Assembly: GCA_013215055.1 (NCBI GenBank)
Contig: JABSRQ010000022.1
Span: 8,178 to 65,297 of the forward strand
Reading direction: 5' to 3'
Source: Pseudomonadales bacterium
GTDB taxonomy: Bacteria; Pseudomonadota; Gammaproteobacteria; Pseudomonadales; DT-91
DNA: 57,120 nucleotides
Shown here: one piece after another, positions 29,017-38,253 of the stretch
How positions within the stretch are numbered: the stretch's first letter is position 1
How the letters are laid out: every line of letters starts with the position of its first letter
Notes under the pieces: model-generated
What the model was told of the DNA's origin: nothing
Seen by the model: the letters and a program-made list of their open reading frames with translations, nothing else
Database searches by the model: none
Translations under genes and position numbers: made by a program

Positions 29017-29045
29017 GTTTTAAAGTTTAAAAATCAATTGTTCTT

Positions 29046-29816
29046 TTAACGGCTCACTACACCCACACTGGTTCCACGTATCACCGTGATGGTTGGTTTT
29101 GGTGGTGTTACTTTTTTCTTTCTTATTTTTTTAGGTTTAGCCTTAACAGCCATGACATATACATCGTTAGGGTTACGTAAGGAAAGCTGAATCGTGCCTT
29201 CGTTACGTGAGTTAACAACAATTTCAGCCTGCCTGGGGCTTACTTCAAGTGTTACCGCTCTTACAATAACCGGGTCGTTATCATTGGTTCTTGCGGTTTG
29301 ATCAACCGCCAATATCTTAATCACCTCTAACACGGTTTTAGTGTATGTACGTTTATTCACTTTACGTGTGGCTAATATATCGACATGATTCCCCGGTAAT
29401 AAAAATCCACCCACCCCAATCACATCATCCACACGTACGGTAATGGCTCGCATGTTTTCTTCAATCAATGATGCCAGGGCAGTACCTTCATCGTGTTCTG
29501 AAAATCGCCCTTCACGTAAAATATCTTCGGGTAAAATATCGGATTTGGCGATCATACCGATGACCAGGTCGGTGCTTTCATAAGTGCCTTCAGGCACATA
29601 ATCCTTAGGAAACGAAATTAACTTAACATGCTGTTCTTCAACCTTGGTGCCCAGTGGAATATCAATAAGGGCAATAGCCACAAGCTGCTCCTCAACCTTA
29701 ATTTCTTGAACGATGGGTGCATTACGTTTAATCACCCATTCATTTGCGACCCAGGCCGCACCACTTGCCATAACGCCGGCAATTAATATCAGCGATAAAG
29801 TTCTACCCTTGGCCAT
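29046..29816 (-). CDS. rcpC: Flp pilus assembly protein RcpC/CpaB
   Basis: A 256-residue periplasmic protein with one N-terminal membrane anchor (about residues 7-23). A SAF domain reads QLVAIALIDIPLGTKVEEQHV and DILPEDILREGRF, followed by the RcpC region MRAITVRVDDVIGVGGFLLPGNHVDILAT. CpaB/RcpC proteins work with the secretin, perhaps by binding peptidoglycan or stabilising the complex. The C-terminal tail is Lys/Pro-rich (KPKKIRKKKVTPPKP). It is 29 bp upstream of the secretin gene on the same transcript. Confidence 0.93.
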   Translation of the reverse strand: MAKGRTLSLILIAGVMASGAAWVANEWVIKRNAPIVQEIKVEEQLVAIALIDIPLGTKVEEQHVKLISFPKDYVPEGTYESTDLVIGMIAKSDILPEDILREGRFSEHDEGTALASLIEENMRAITVRVDDVIGVGGFLLPGNHVDILATRKVNKRTYTKTVLEVIKILAVDQTARTNDNDPVIVRAVTLEVSPRQAEIVVNSRNEGTIQLSLRNPNDVYVMAVKAKPKKIRKKKVTPPKPTITVIRGTSVGVVSR

Positions 29817-29853
29817 AATGTCACCACCTATTTTTATGTTGTTGAGTTATTAG

Positions 29854-31422
29854 TTATTTTCCATCATGCCCACAGTGCATGTTGACAAAATAATTATCCC
29901 AGGCCCATTGCATTAAACCGGTATCCAGCCTTCTTTCTTTATCCAGATAATCCATTTGTGCCACGGCGGTATTGATCAAATCGCGGGGCTGGCAAGCCGC
30001 TAAGTTTTTACCTTCGGCGGCATAAAGATCTTTCATTAAAAATCCAAAAACATGTTTATCAAAAGGCACATTCACCTTATCTAATTCCTGTAACCAGATG
30101 TCTCGATAATCATCAACATTCAAAAAATTGAATTTAATCTTAAAGCCGATACGGCGTAAAAAAGCTTCGTCGGCTAAATCTAAAGGATTGATATTGGATG
30201 AAAATACCAGCTGTAAATCGAAGGGCACTTTAAAATGTTGGCCAGATTTTAATGCCACATAATCAATCTGCTCTTCCATGGGTACTATCCAGCGATTAAA
30301 AATTTCCTTGGGGGATACGGCTTGGCGTCCCATATCATCAATAATAAACACACCACAATTGGCCTTGAGTTGTAAAGGTGCTTGATAAAGCCGGGTATCA
30401 CTATCAAATGAGACATCCAGTTGATCTAAGGTTAACTCGCCACCCACCACCACAATCGGCCGGCTGCAGGCAACAAAACGTTGATCAAAACTGGCCTCAT
30501 AACGCAGGCTAGGGCTTTGACTTTGATCTAGCTCTTCACTGGGCATATGGATTTGAGGATCATAAACCTGAATAATGGTATCGCCGGAAGCTATCGCATG
30601 GGGAATCAGACAATCATCACCATAGAGCTTGGTCATCTTGCCAATCGTATACGTTTTACCGGTACCGGCACCGCCATAAACAAAAATAGGCCGATGTGAA
30701 TTAAACGCCGCCCCCAGTTGATCCAATAACAAATCAGGAATGATAAAACCTTCAAACAGCTCCAAAACAGCCTTTCTGCGCACTGAACATTGCTGAATAG
30801 AAAAGTGGTGAGTGATGTTAAAATAATCCGATAACTCAACCGGACAGACGCCGATATAACCACTTCGGCTCACCGCATCTTTGGCCTCAACATGGCCCTT
30901 ATCTGTTAACCGATAGTGAATGTCATTGTCGGCCACCACACCTGTGCTAAGCATTAACAAGGCATCATCTTGTAATTGCTGTATCAATTCACGGATAATC
31001 GAACCGGAAAGCCCCATCGCTATCGAGAGTTCATTTACGGTGGCGACGGTTTTATCAAACAGATGTTTAAGTAATAATTCCCGCAGCAGCTGAGCAGACA
31101 CTTTAGTGCTTTCTATCGTTAGCGGCACCGGTGCAATCGATTGATAAGGAGAGGGAGTGACAGGAACCACTGGAGAAGCAGAAGCACTGAAAACATCATC
31201 TTCAAGCGCATTATTTTTAATCAAATGTAATTCGGCGGGTTGTTCACTTTCCTGAACTTTATCACTCACAGTAGAATTAATAGGCTCTATCTCAATAGTG
31301 GTTTCTAATTCTTGACTTTCAGCGGTCACGGTAATTTGTTCTGCTGCACTGTCTTTAAACCAACTAGCCATTTTATTTTTTAAACTATGCTGCGCGGTCT
31401 GAGTTTCTTCGCCGATAGCCAT
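29854..31422 (-). CDS. AAA+ ATPase of the tad locus with winged-helix-like N-domain
   Basis: A 522-residue cytoplasmic protein inserted between the prepilin peptidase gene and rcpC. Residues 1-105 are a variable, acidic/Pro-rich linker. Residues about 108-180 look like a winged helix (LLRELLLKHLFDKTVATVNELSIAMG, YRLTDKGHVEA). The AAA+ core has Walker A GGAGTGKT at 250-257, Walker B FIIDDMG at about 359-365, a sensor-1-like LVFSSNINP and an arginine-finger-like ADEAFLRRIGFKI. This matches a group of predicted chaperone-like ATPases seen with Flp pilus genes, not TadA or TadZ. Its partner is unknown; remodelling of pilus components or regulation is possible. Confidence 0.8.
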   Translation of the reverse strand: MAIGEETQTAQHSLKNKMASWFKDSAAEQITVTAESQELETTIEIEPINSTVSDKVQESEQPAELHLIKNNALEDDVFSASASPVVPVTPSPYQSIAPVPLTIESTKVSAQLLRELLLKHLFDKTVATVNELSIAMGLSGSIIRELIQQLQDDALLMLSTGVVADNDIHYRLTDKGHVEAKDAVSRSGYIGVCPVELSDYFNITHHFSIQQCSVRRKAVLELFEGFIIPDLLLDQLGAAFNSHRPIFVYGGAGTGKTYTIGKMTKLYGDDCLIPHAIASGDTIIQVYDPQIHMPSEELDQSQSPSLRYEASFDQRFVACSRPIVVVGGELTLDQLDVSFDSDTRLYQAPLQLKANCGVFIIDDMGRQAVSPKEIFNRWIVPMEEQIDYVALKSGQHFKVPFDLQLVFSSNINPLDLADEAFLRRIGFKIKFNFLNVDDYRDIWLQELDKVNVPFDKHVFGFLMKDLYAAEGKNLAACQPRDLINTAVAQMDYLDKERRLDTGLMQWAWDNYFVNMHCGHDGK

Positions 31423-31455
31423 TCTTGCATCACCTTAAATATTTTTAGGGTTTTC

Positions 31456-31980
31456 TTAATTAAAAAGCGCTATAAAAGTTCCGCTAACAATAGCCAAACT
31501 ATAGGGAAATCGTTTTAGAGAGATGCTGGCATCTTCTGGATTGATATAAATCATCTGACGGGTACAAATAAAGGTTTTACTCATCAGGAAATAACGGCGT
31601 AACTGAGTGATGAGTTCACCGCCTACCGCCAACCACAACAGTGCAATAAAACCACCAGCGATCAAGGTGTAAAGAGAAGCAAACAAGGTTATTTTTATAC
31701 CCAGTGTGCAACCGATAGCTGCCATCAGCTTCACATCACCTGCGCCCATGCATCCTTTAATATAGAAGGGAATAAAAATAAGAAGACCACATACAAGGCC
31801 CAAGCCACCATCTAACAGACCTTCAAAGCCCCAAAAAACAAGCTGACCTACAAGACCAAAAAAGGCGATAATAAAAACTAAAAAATTAGGAATTTTAAAA
31901 CTAACAATATCGATAATAACAATGACAATTAGCATCAACACTAACAAAATCATTAAATCTGAATATTGAATTAAATACAC
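31456..31980 (-). CDS. tadV: Prepilin peptidase TadV/CpaA (A24 family)
   Basis: A 174-residue inner-membrane aspartic protease that removes the leader of Flp, TadE and TadF. The two catalytic aspartates are visible: D24 in IDIVSFKIPN and D82 in the GxGD-type motif GAGDVKLMAA. There are about five to six membrane segments, and no N-methyltransferase domain is present, as usual for TadV/FppA. It is the second gene of the tad transcript, 58 bp after flp. No cysteine zinc motif is present, consistent with the short CpaA type. Confidence 0.93.
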   Translation of the reverse strand: MYLIQYSDLMILLVLMLIVIVIIDIVSFKIPNFLVFIIAFFGLVGQLVFWGFEGLLDGGLGLVCGLLIFIPFYIKGCMGAGDVKLMAAIGCTLGIKITLFASLYTLIAGGFIALLWLAVGGELITQLRRYFLMSKTFICTRQMIYINPEDASISLKRFPYSLAIVSGTFIALFN

Positions 31981-32038
31981 AATCTATGCCTTTTTACGTT
32001 GATGAATGAAGGCGGCATAAACATGCCGCCAATAAAAA

Positions 32039-32221
32039 TTATGGAGCTGATTGAACCGCTGTTGTTAAAGCATTAATCTCTGTATTTACCGCAGACCCTA
32101 AATTGGTAAATGCGGTTACCAGAGTTCCAGCTACTAACGCACCAGCTATAGCGTACTCAACAGTGGTTAAACCTTCTTCATCTTTCAGGAATGCCACAAT
32201 GTTTTCTATGGTTGTATTCAT
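32039..32221 (-). CDS. flp: Flp major pilin
   Basis: A 60-residue prepilin. A 17-residue leader ends in Gly and is followed by LTTVEYAIAGALVAGTLV, so the Flp motif G|xxxxEY is exact (G17, E22, Y23). The mature pilin is 43 residues, typical for Flp: one hydrophobic helix and a short polar tail ending QSAP. It is the first gene of the tad block and polymerises into the adhesive Tad/Flp pilus. A GGAG ribosome site precedes the ATG. The promoter must lie in the divergent gap towards the AraC-type regulator. Confidence 0.96.
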   Translation of the reverse strand: MNTTIENIVAFLKDEEGLTTVEYAIAGALVAGTLVTAFTNLGSAVNTEINALTTAVQSAP

Positions 32222-32536
32222 CGAACTTCTCCAAACAGATTAATTACAAAAGTTAGTTTGATCGTATAAATATACTCACATGTCTAAAGTTAGAAGTTGC
32301 TCACATTTTTGGTTAGGACGATTTTGACGAAAACTAGCAGGAATTTTACAAAGCCAAATCAAAGACAATAACCTTGAATTTTCCTTATAAGCAGGCTCGA
32401 ATGTAATGCCTTTTTATGCAGTGATATTCCAAGCATCTATATGCTTACAATCGATCTTTAGCACACTTATTTCACCTGCGATTGACAAGCTCTGATGCCT
32501 GCCTATTCTTTATAGTATCGCCGGGGAAAAGACTCT
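32222..32536. promoter_or_regulatory. Divergent control region between flp and the AraC-type regulator
   Basis: This 315-bp gap separates two divergent genes and must hold both promoters. Visible direct repeats on the flp side are CTCACAT at 32275-32281 and 32300-32306 (25 bp apart) and AAAGTTAG at 32249-32256 and 32286-32293 (37 bp apart). They could be regulator sites. For the rightward gene, TTGACA at 32482-32487 and TATTCT at 32504-32509 are spaced 16 bp. No gene is seen in the gap. Confidence 0.5.
32482..32509 (+). promoter_or_regulatory. Candidate sigma-70 promoter of the AraC-type regulator
   Basis: A perfect -35 TTGACA (32482-32487) stands 16 bp from TATTCT (32504-32509, four of six matches). 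The distance to the ATG at 32537 leaves a leader of about 20 bases containing a GGGGA ribosome site. Confidence 0.45.
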
Positions 32537-33430
32537 ATGATCAATAAATTGAGTTCTTTGGAGGGACCCGAAGTACAGCCACCACTTATCACTGATCTTG
32601 ATGGAAGCCGGGATGCTATTCTTGATGATCAACATAAAAGTAACCTGCTATGGATCCATATTCCAGATCTCCAATGCCCAAGTATCTCTTTAGCCGGATC
32701 TTTCCAACATTATTTTAATGTGCGCAGTGTAGACCCAGCCACGGTGAAGGCGTGCAGCATCACAACCAGTAATATCGATAGTCTATGTTTTGAGATTGAT
32801 AAACCTACAGACCATGCCCTAGACATTATCACGCGCTTTGCGGCTAAATACCCCAACTTGCCGATTATTATTATTACGCTGGAACATTCTGAATCGCTGG
32901 CGATCTGGGCGATACGCCAGCATATTTTTGAATTTTTCTATAAACCTTTAGAACCGATTCATATAGAACGTATACAAGCCAATTTAAACAGCTTAAAACA
33001 GCATGATCGCCATATTCGCGCCGAAGATATAGAGCACAGCTTACATGCTGAGGACCCCTTGGGCTTAAACCAGGTTCACAGCAATGATTACAAATACAGC
33101 AAAGACAAACCAGTGCTGGATATGGCACTAAGCTATGTAATTAAAAATTATGCCGAAAAAATTTATGACAGTGATGTTGCCGAGCTTTGCCATATTACCA
33201 ACTTTCAATTACGGCGAGTTTTTCATCGCCAGTTTAATATGACCTTTCAGGAATATGTGTGCAAATATCGCATTGAAACCGCCAAACAACTACTGAAACG
33301 CAGCCGGGTGTCGGTGTCCAGCGTGGCTTACCAGGTAGGATTCACTGATCCTTCCTATTTCACCCGCGTGTTTAAACAAAGCTGCCAGTTATCACCCAAG
33401 CAGTTTCAGGCCCAATTTCATGACCATTAG
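32537..33430 (+). CDS. AraC-family regulator with receiver-like N-domain, probable tad regulator
   Basis: A 297-residue protein with two parts. Residues about 36-150 resemble a response-regulator receiver: LLWIHIP, LCFEID ending at D88 where the phospho-Asp would be, LPIIIITLEHSESLAIWA, and FFYKP with K136. The acidic pair normally at the end of the first strand is missing, so phosphorylation is doubtful. Residues about 193-294 are a complete AraC-type double helix-turn-helix: AELCHITNFQLRRVFHRQFN and SVSSVAYQVGFTDPSYFTRVFKQ. It is divergent from flp across a 315-bp gap, so it probably controls the tad operon. Target sites and signal are not known. Confidence 0.85.
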   Translation: MINKLSSLEGPEVQPPLITDLDGSRDAILDDQHKSNLLWIHIPDLQCPSISLAGSFQHYFNVRSVDPATVKACSITTSNIDSLCFEIDKPTDHALDIITRFAAKYPNLPIIIITLEHSESLAIWAIRQHIFEFFYKPLEPIHIERIQANLNSLKQHDRHIRAEDIEHSLHAEDPLGLNQVHSNDYKYSKDKPVLDMALSYVIKNYAEKIYDSDVAELCHITNFQLRRVFHRQFNMTFQEYVCKYRIETAKQLLKRSRVSVSSVAYQVGFTDPSYFTRVFKQSCQLSPKQFQAQFHDH

Positions 33431-33433
33431 CCC

Positions 33434-33844
33434 CTAGACAAAAAACAGATAGATGCCCGCATACAGCAATAACAATAAAATCACCGTAATCAAACAACGC
33501 CGTCTGGCAGTTATACCTGTAATATTTAATAAGCTGGGGAAAAATAGAAAGTTAAAAGGATTAAACAAATTATCGATACAGAAAACAGCGACATCGGCTT
33601 TCCTGCCATGTTTAAGTAAAACCATAAAATAATACATAAAACGTAATATAAGTAACGGAAAGCAAGTATAGATCAGCATAGCCAATGTCAGTTTCAATCC
33701 AGTGGTATGCGCCTTTATTGTAAAGAAACTATCCCAGCTACCTGAAAACCAGATAAGTGCTAATAATGTGATCAAGGTTGATAACAACATAAAAAAAGCA
33801 CTGTGCTGTAATAAACGTCGAGGATCTACCGTAATTTTTCGCAT
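33434..33844 (-). CDS. Small multi-pass membrane protein, unknown
   Basis: I do not recognise the 136-residue product. It has three clear hydrophobic segments (about 15-34, 50-77, 117-136) and a fourth weaker, aromatic-rich one (NPFNFLFFPSLLNI). Basic clusters between them (HGRKADV, TARRRC) suggest inner-membrane topology. It converges with the AraC-type regulator gene (3-bp gap) and lies 53 bp after the GT87-type gene on the same strand, so it may be the last gene of that AT-rich group. Confidence 0.55.
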   Translation of the reverse strand: MRKITVDPRRLLQHSAFFMLLSTLITLLALIWFSGSWDSFFTIKAHTTGLKLTLAMLIYTCFPLLILRFMYYFMVLLKHGRKADVAVFCIDNLFNPFNFLFFPSLLNITGITARRRCLITVILLLLLYAGIYLFFV

Positions 33845-33897
33845 AAGCCCCAGTATTTAAATCAGTTTTAAACTCACTTATCTTAATAATGCTTTGA

Positions 33898-35265
33898 TCA
33901 ATATTCGGTTTTAAAGGCGGTCATCTTATTCATAGTATATCTCATAGCGCTTTCCTGTGAATCTTCAGCCTTATATGTTCGGGCCTGCTTTAATATCACA
34001 ACACCCCAAATACAAATAAAAACAGTGATAAATTGAATAGCAAAACCGGGAGTATTTTCAGAACTTGTTATAAATAGTTGAAATTTACTTAAATAAGGGC
34101 CGAAAATTGCGAACAGATAAATTAAGGCCGTCAATAATAATATTTCGCCACCATCCAGACGATTAACTGCCGAGGTTTTAAAATGAGGCAGGATAATAAA
34201 AAAAGGAAGTAGCAATAAGGTTAAATCGTAGGAGAATAAATGCAAACCCAGTAGCATCGCAATTGCATAACTGCCTGCGATACTTAGATCCCATTCTCGA
34301 CTGGCCGGTATCCACGTAACCTTGTTCCAATGAAATATAATATAGCCCAATGCTAAAATGGTGATAAAAACACATAAGTTATTGGCCGCATCCATAGAGA
34401 GACCATCCAGTAACAAATGTGAAAAACCATAAACACTGGTCACTCCCCAAGTAGGATAACCCGGCAATAAAATTAACTGAGGTAAAAACGCTTTAAATTC
34501 CCAGTATTGAATCATCTCATCGAAGAAAAATACATAAGAAATTACCGACCAACAAAGCAATGCCAGACAACCGCCTGCAAGAGCCCTATAACGACGTTGA
34601 ATAATAAGCGGCAGTAATAAACACAATGCAATTTGGGGCTTAATAGCCAATAAACCTAAAACAAAACCCGCTCTAAAATCTTTTCCTTGGCGTAATAATA
34701 CAAAAGATAAGCTCAATAATAGCAATAATATGCCTGTAGCCTGGCCATAAAAAAGCCACAAATAGCTTGGGAAAAAAGTCAGACTGCAATAGATACAAAA
34801 GAATATTTTTTTATAATTATTTTTAAAAAGTTCAGCCGCAATAAAATAGCAAGATAATATCAAGCAACATATGGCAGTAATCATCCAGATTAAAAAAGAG
34901 ATCACATAATTATCGTAACTAAACAGTGCATACAGTAATGCTGAAAATGGTGGGCTTATAAATGAATTTAGAGCCAATGATTCATCCCCTATTGTTTGGC
35001 GCTGAAAACTCAACTGCCAGGCTAAATCATATAAATAAACATTCATTTCTTCATTAAAATACCTACCTGCAGTATAAAATGCCAAGAAGTCTGGTCCTAA
35101 AACATTGCCAAAACCATCCATTAAATTATTAAATTGTGACCAATTAAAAACCGTTAAAATAATAACCACAAAGAAAATAATTCTTGGATAAACACGAATT
35201 CTTTCATCCGTAATCACCTGATTAATATATTTTTTATATTGTTGGCGTAACTTTATTTTCATCAT
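33898..35265 (-). CDS. GT87-type (DUF2029) integral-membrane glycosyltransferase
   Basis: A 455-residue polytopic protein with about ten membrane segments. After the first helix comes GPDFLAFYTAGRYF, with D59 in the position of the catalytic Asp of GT-C/GT87 polyprenyl-phosphate-sugar-dependent transferases. LYDLAWQLSFQRQT and ISPPFSALLYALFSYDN follow, typical of DUF2029. These enzymes add sugars, often mannose or arabinose, to lipid-linked or envelope polymers on the outer face of the membrane. It is ten bases after the sulfatase-like gene, in the same unit. Substrate and acceptor are not readable. Confidence 0.75.
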   Translation of the reverse strand: MMKIKLRQQYKKYINQVITDERIRVYPRIIFFVVIILTVFNWSQFNNLMDGFGNVLGPDFLAFYTAGRYFNEEMNVYLYDLAWQLSFQRQTIGDESLALNSFISPPFSALLYALFSYDNYVISFLIWMITAICCLILSCYFIAAELFKNNYKKIFFCIYCSLTFFPSYLWLFYGQATGILLLLLSLSFVLLRQGKDFRAGFVLGLLAIKPQIALCLLLPLIIQRRYRALAGGCLALLCWSVISYVFFFDEMIQYWEFKAFLPQLILLPGYPTWGVTSVYGFSHLLLDGLSMDAANNLCVFITILALGYIIFHWNKVTWIPASREWDLSIAGSYAIAMLLGLHLFSYDLTLLLLPFFIILPHFKTSAVNRLDGGEILLLTALIYLFAIFGPYLSKFQLFITSSENTPGFAIQFITVFICIWGVVILKQARTYKAEDSQESAMRYTMNKMTAFKTEY

Positions 35266-35275
35266 CTACTCTTAT

Positions 35276-36817
35276 TTACAAGAGACAAGAACTCGTCGCA
35301 GGAATTTTTATATCTACAAACTGATTGATATTTTCCCAAGGAATAAACCAGCTAGCACTGTCTTGCGGCGTAAATTTTTTAGAATACATATAGGAGAAAG
35401 CTAAGGGATAGATATTAATTAAATTAAATGCATTTTTATGATGAAAATCCATAACCTTATTTAAGCTGGGAATATTACTGGCCATCGCCAATAGTGGAGA
35501 ATATCTTTCTACCAAACAAGTTTCGCTAGATGAGTTTTGACTAAAATGCGCTCCTCCACCATGATCGCCATGTACAATAATAATATATTCACCGGATATT
35601 GATTTAATGATGTCTTGTAATTGCTGTATCAATAACTGATTCGTTTTTTTCAATTTATTAATATAGGCTATTTTATAGATTTTTATTAAATCGTCTTTTC
35701 CATCTGTAGCATGATCACCATCCAGAACAGTCATAAAATCTTTATATTCCGATGAAACACGTCCTGAAGCATCAAAAAAGAACGGGGGATGGGGAGTTAA
35801 GACATGCTGATATAGATAAAATGGTTCTTTAACTTCGGCATACTTTTTATGTGAAAATGCATTATTAAAAACAGCCAAATAATACTGCAATGAATTACTG
35901 GAAAAATATTTATATGCTATTTGCTTAAAGGCAGTGTTAATAAAAAAATAATAGGCAAAATCATAGTGATCAGCCTGTGTTGTTGCAGGCTTAATAGCTG
36001 TTACACCTTTGGAAGCCTTTAGGTATGGATAAGCCGTATCTACAAACAGGGATTGATAATTTAAATCATTGAATATTTTCTGTACAGGCCCATTGGTAAC
36101 CACTTCACCCCAGAACTGCCTTTTTTCTTCTGCATCTTGAGGTAGTTGATCTTTGTCATGCCAATAACGACCTAAAAATATGGCGCTCATTGTTGCTAAT
36201 GTTTGATTATAAGGGGATATGGCTTTATTAAAAGTGACAAAGCCCATCGATTCCAAGCCTTGATGAAATTGATCATTATTATAATTATATATACCTTTAA
36301 GGGCGTCTGATGATGTGTACCCATCTAATACGATATGAATAATTGAAGGCTGGTGCATAACCTGAAGAGATGCCAATTGATTAAAATCAGAGCGGATAAA
36401 TAAAGGCGACTGATCAACTTCAGAATGAGGCCTATCTCTTATAGAAAAAACGGTTGTCAGAATCAGTAAGGCACAGATGCACAGTGAAAACAGATTAGAA
36501 AAAACATTTAACTCTTTAGGTATACTCACTTTAAAAATAAATATGACAGTAAATATCAATGACCATTGCCAAACTTTTAAAAACGGGCTGGCACTAAAAC
36601 CTAAAATAATAATAAAAATCAATACTGCCGACTTATCCCAACTACCATAAATTTTCGAGAATAATAAAAATAATATGATGACGCCTAATTCAATCAGCAC
36701 ACAAGTAATAAGAAGATCACTAACTTCAAAAAATTGACTATTCTCTATGAAGAATTTAAAAGGGGCATAAAAAGCGAGTATCAGAGGGTAAAATGGCCAT
36801 TGATGGATAGACCTCAT
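35276..36817 (-). CDS. Membrane-anchored sulfatase/phosphatase-superfamily enzyme
   Basis: A 513-residue protein with about four membrane helices in residues 7-125 and an extracytoplasmic alkaline-phosphatase-fold domain. The metal and nucleophile motif HIVLDGYTSSD has D165 and T168. A second metal site reads HGDHGGG at about 416-422, and HVLTPHPPF supplies H338 and H343. This layout is that of LTA-synthase/phosphoethanolamine-transferase and sulfatase relatives. The nucleophile is Thr, not a Cys of formylglycine type, so phospho-group transfer is more likely than sulfate ester hydrolysis. It starts in a TAATG overlap with the methyltransferase gene. Confidence 0.75.
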   Translation of the reverse strand: MRSIHQWPFYPLILAFYAPFKFFIENSQFFEVSDLLITCVLIELGVIILFLLFSKIYGSWDKSAVLIFIIILGFSASPFLKVWQWSLIFTVIFIFKVSIPKELNVFSNLFSLCICALLILTTVFSIRDRPHSEVDQSPLFIRSDFNQLASLQVMHQPSIIHIVLDGYTSSDALKGIYNYNNDQFHQGLESMGFVTFNKAISPYNQTLATMSAIFLGRYWHDKDQLPQDAEEKRQFWGEVVTNGPVQKIFNDLNYQSLFVDTAYPYLKASKGVTAIKPATTQADHYDFAYYFFINTAFKQIAYKYFSSNSLQYYLAVFNNAFSHKKYAEVKEPFYLYQHVLTPHPPFFFDASGRVSSEYKDFMTVLDGDHATDGKDDLIKIYKIAYINKLKKTNQLLIQQLQDIIKSISGEYIIIVHGDHGGGAHFSQNSSSETCLVERYSPLLAMASNIPSLNKVMDFHHKNAFNLINIYPLAFSYMYSKKFTPQDSASWFIPWENINQFVDIKIPATSSCLL

Positions 36818-38253
36818 TAGTTTTTAACTTGATAGGCGTAGATTGTTCTACAACTATCAGGAATCTTTGTCGACTTAAGTATTTCAGCCTTGGCGCTTAA
36901 ATATTCAACAAAAAAATCTTCGTTATAATCTGGAAATATATCCTCCCTATTTTGCAATAAAATCTGCGCAGTTGGGTCTTCTTTAGCGACAAATTCAATG
37001 ATTCCCGCCTTGGCGAAACTTAGCATCCAATCAATAATTTTATCCAGCGGGATATTCCTCCCTATGGCCAGGTGGTGAATGAAAGCCAGGGCAATGATGA
37101 CATCTGCATTACCTCGTTCCAGCAGCCCTTTACGTTCGTTTTGCCCCCAGCCCTGTGAAGGGGAAGTATTAGCCGCATCAAAATACAAAGCCTGAAAGGG
37201 TAGTTTTTCAACCTCCGCTCGAGAATTGGCGAGATCAAGCGCGTTCTGATCAATATCAAACCCCACAACATAGTCGGCCCCATGCTTTAACGATAACGCA
37301 GAATAATCACCGACATTGCAGCCAAAGTCCCACAGCATTTTGGGCTTTTTAAGCTGGATAAACTCAGCAATAAACGTGCGTTTTACTTCTGTAGATTTAA
37401 TATCATAGGTGTTTTCTATATGATAATTTTTCCAAACACTTGATTCGCCCATATCCTTAGGTGTTAATGCAGTAATCCACTTTCTAAGCCCCTGTAACAT
37501 TTGTTTAAACGATGCAATAGGAAGCGGTTTCAGGGTGATTTTGGCTTTTTCTTTTACTTTCGATGAACTGCCATTAATAGATCCATCATTAATAACTTTC
37601 TGCTGAAGTTTCGCCTGCATAATCACATGAAAGAGCATATTCATCGAAAACAAGCTGGTTTTAGGTAAAACCTTATAAAATTCCAGAAGTGGTATTCCCT
37701 CCAGGTTTCCCCTATACCAACTATTATGCGGTATGCCCTTGATAGATCTTAATAATAACGGAAACAGAAATTGCTCACAGAATTGTCTATGGCCTAACCA
37801 ATATTCTCCCTGCTGGTATTTCCGAATGGATAATAAATCGATAAATACAGGATTACTGCCGATAAACTGTACGTTATAAGCTGTTGCATCCGATAGATTG
37901 TACCCTTCTGACAATAGCTTTAAATGAAAGTCTAAATGAAATATTGCCGCTTTTTTTAGCGTATTAAATCCCCATTCATAAGGGTAAGAAATCAATGGAA
38001 CTTTTTTATGCTGAACAATATAAATAGCGTTTTCACTCACACTAGCCGGTACGTCTTTGGAATTAACCTCATTGGTATCAACTAACCAGCCATCATCGAT
38101 AAGATGATCAATATAGCCTGAGTCTCTTAACGCCTCATAATCATTCTGGGCAGATTGATTGATGGTTCTATAAATTCGGTTCGAAAATTCAAAAACATGC
38201 CCAGATGGATCTCTGAATGAACCCATATCTATAAGGCTGCTTGCACCACTCAT
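36817..38253 (-). CDS. Large class I SAM methyltransferase (NoeA-like)
   Basis: A 478-residue protein. The first 270 residues are unusual: FRDPSGHVFEFSNRIYRTIN, YPYEWGF and LDATAYN-like SDATAYNVQF, a pattern seen in NoeA-type nodulation-related methyltransferases. Residues 305-470 form a Rossmann methyltransferase with LWDFGCNVGDYSAL (308-320) and VVGFDIDQNALDLA. VIIALAFIHHLA follows in place of motif II/III. Cytoplasmic, no signal. It starts in a TAATG overlap with the small YIDPG gene and ends in a TAATG overlap with the sulfatase-like gene, so the three are translated together. The methylated molecule may be a glycan or its carrier; this is inference from neighbours. Confidence 0.78.
   Translation of the reverse strand: MSGASSLIDMGSFRDPSGHVFEFSNRIYRTINQSAQNDYEALRDSGYIDHLIDDGWLVDTNEVNSKDVPASVSENAIYIVQHKKVPLISYPYEWGFNTLKKAAIFHLDFHLKLLSEGYNLSDATAYNVQFIGSNPVFIDLLSIRKYQQGEYWLGHRQFCEQFLFPLLLRSIKGIPHNSWYRGNLEGIPLLEFYKVLPKTSLFSMNMLFHVIMQAKLQQKVINDGSINGSSSKVKEKAKITLKPLPIASFKQMLQGLRKWITALTPKDMGESSVWKNYHIENTYDIKSTEVKRTFIAEFIQLKKPKMLWDFGCNVGDYSALSLKHGADYVVGFDIDQNALDLANSRAEVEKLPFQALYFDAANTSPSQGWGQNERKGLLERGNADVIIALAFIHHLAIGRNIPLDKIIDWMLSFAKAGIIEFVAKEDPTAQILLQNREDIFPDYNEDFFVEYLSAKAEILKSTKIPDSCRTIYAYQVKN

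Noticed and set aside
32340..32365. Possible sigma-54 promoter for flp on the minus strand (TGGC ... TGC)
   Set aside because: The GG and GC elements are 15 bases apart instead of 10.
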